Shown here in pieces: positions 4,926 through 5,509 of a stretch of DNA of 5,509 nucleotides; position 1 is the first letter of the stretch, and each line of letters starts with the position of its first letter. The notes beneath the pieces were generated by a model that was not told the DNA's origin, searched no databases, and worked only from the letters and a program-made list of their open reading frames with translations. The DNA lies in NCBI GenBank assembly GCA_030642635.1, contig DAOWNK010000217.1:1-5509 (forward strand), in the 5' to 3' direction. A program made the translations under genes and the position numbers. This DNA is from Pirellulales bacterium (GTDB lineage Bacteria > Planctomycetota > Planctomycetia > Pirellulales > Thermoguttaceae).

Positions 4926-5413
4926 TTATGTTTTTCCTGATTTCCACGGATCATGGCGATCCGGCCGGTGCGAACCAACTCGATGATGCCGAACGGTCGC
5001 ATCATCTCGACAAACGCCTCGATTTTCTTTTCCTGGCCGGAGATTTCGATCATCACCACGTCGTGTGCTACGTCTACGATCCGGCCGCGGAAGATGTCGG
5101 CCAGCTCGCTGATCTCGCTCCTGGCGCCTGGGGGCGCCTTCACTCGCAGCAGCATCAGGTCGCGCTCGACGTGCTCCTGCGAACTGACGTCGTCCACCCG
5201 GACCACCGTGACGACCTTCTCCAGTTGTTTTCTAACCTGCTCCAAAACGTCGTCGTCGCCGACCACGACGAAGGTCATCCGAGACAGGTGGGGGGTTTCG
5301 GTTTCACCCACTGCCAGACTGTCGATATTGTAACCACGCGAGGCCAACATGCCGGAGATGTGCGACAGCACACCGGGCACATTTTGCACCAAGGCCGAAA
5401 GTACATGACGCAT
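4922..5413 (-). CDS. ilvN: Acetolactate synthase small (regulatory) subunit
   Basis: This subunit binds the IlvB-type catalytic subunit and confers activity enhancement and valine feedback inhibition at the first common step of branched-chain amino acid synthesis. It has 163 residues, the usual length for IlvH-type subunits. An N-terminal ACT domain spans about 2-76, with VLSALVQNVPGVLSHISGML; Asn11, Gly14 and Asn29 correspond to the valine-site residues of E. coli IlvH. A C-terminal ALS_ss_C domain (about 84-158) starts near ERDLMLLRVKA and ends near LVRTGRIAMIRG. ATG 5413 is chosen because family homology starts at MRHVLSALVQN, GGAG is correctly spaced, and a promoter lies just upstream. 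A longer frame to a GTG at 5497 starts inside a repeat and is rejected. ilvC follows on the same strand. ilvB is not in the window. Confidence 0.96.
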   Translation of the reverse strand: MRHVLSALVQNVPGVLSHISGMLASRGYNIDSLAVGETETPHLSRMTFVVVGDDDVLEQVRKQLEKVVTVVRVDDVSSQEHVERDLMLLRVKAPPGARSEISELADIFRGRIVDVAHDVVMIEISGQEKKIEAFVEMMRPFGIIELVRTGRIAMIRGNQEKHK

Positions 5414-5420
5414 GACGTTG

Positions 5421-5426
5421 CTCCAC
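5421..5426 (-). promoter_or_regulatory. Ribosome binding site of ilvN
   Basis: The minus strand reads GTGGAG, seven bases before the ATG at 5413. This supports the 163-residue protein over the longer open frame. Confidence 0.7.
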
Positions 5427-5443
5427 AAAAATGCGAAACCGTG

Positions 5444-5472
5444 ATGATACCTCCCACAGATTGCTCGGACAA
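5444..5472 (-). promoter_or_regulatory. Sigma70-like promoter of ilvN(C)
   Basis: On the minus strand, TTGTCC (5472-5467, four of six consensus bases) and TATCAT (5449-5444, five of six) are separated by exactly 17 nt. Transcription would begin near 5437, leaving a leader of about 24 nt that contains the ribosome binding site. No leader peptide rich in branched-chain codons or attenuator fits in so short a leader. This is a prediction from consensus only. Confidence 0.5.
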
Positions 5473-5481
5473 GGGGGTATA

Positions 5482-5509
5482 CCCCGGGTGTATTCACCCG
5501 GGGCTAAAT
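5482..5509 (+). repeat. Family C palindrome upstream of ilvN, touching the window edge
   Basis: It is identical over 28 nt to 3401-3428: 9-bp stem, TATT loop and CTAAAT tail. A second perfect palindrome, GGGGTATACCCC at 5474-5485, overlaps its first four bases. It lies just upstream of the predicted ilvN -35 box, and the repeat may continue past the window end. Confidence 0.92.

Noticed and set aside
5414..5497. Longer ilvN start at a GTG at 5497 (minus), adding 28 residues
   Set aside because: The extra codons start inside the family C palindrome and run through the predicted promoter and the ribosome binding site. IlvN homology begins at the ATG at 5413.

Overview
The window looks like a planctomycete chromosome, probably from the Pirellulales side of the phylum. 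The best evidence is a DUF1559 pseudopilin-like protein with the [10 protein letters not shown] prepilin start, a family hugely expanded in Planctomycetes. Supporting evidence is a secreted Pro/Glu-rich protein ending in two YHS-like modules, and intergenic DNA crowded with short palindromes and 7-bp tandem repeats. The assignment comes from protein families and repeat style, not from a database search.

Layout. Positions 2-994 (+) hold the 3' part of a DUF1559 gene, closed by a clear intrinsic terminator at 1051-1082. Positions 995-1413 contain no convincing gene. They hold a GTAG-headed palindrome, a 114-bp segment bounded by 19-bp inverted repeats that encloses a heptamer array, and two tandem palindromes just before the next start codon. 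Positions 1414-2481 (+) encode a Wza-like outer-membrane polysaccharide export lipoprotein. Positions 2482-2588 are a purine tract followed by seven TCCCTAA units. Positions 2589-3806 (+) encode the secreted YHS-like protein, whose reading frame runs through a 28-nt palindromic repeat. The minus strand then carries ilvC (4834 to 3830) and, upstream of it, ilvN (5413 to 4922). These encode ketol-acid reductoisomerase and the regulatory subunit of acetolactate synthase. A sigma70-like promoter is visible just upstream of ilvN.

How the genes relate. ilvN and ilvC are consecutive steps of valine/leucine/isoleucine synthesis and probably form an ilvNC transcript; ilvB is not in view. The export lipoprotein and the YHS-like protein are both extracytoplasmic and codirectional, and they may share a transcript, but no functional link can be shown. 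The DUF1559 gene is separated from them by its terminator.

The most unusual layer is the repeats. Four palindrome families (A-D below) occur in ten copies and sit in all four gene-to-gene intervals except 2482-2588, which holds tandem repeats instead. One copy supplies in-frame codons inside a gene, two abut or contain the TAG stops of ilvC and ilvN, and one overlaps the likely ribosome binding site of the export gene. Family D carries a GTAG head like REP elements moved by REP-associated tyrosine transposases. Separately, IlvC has an altered cofactor loop that predicts NADH rather than NADPH preference.
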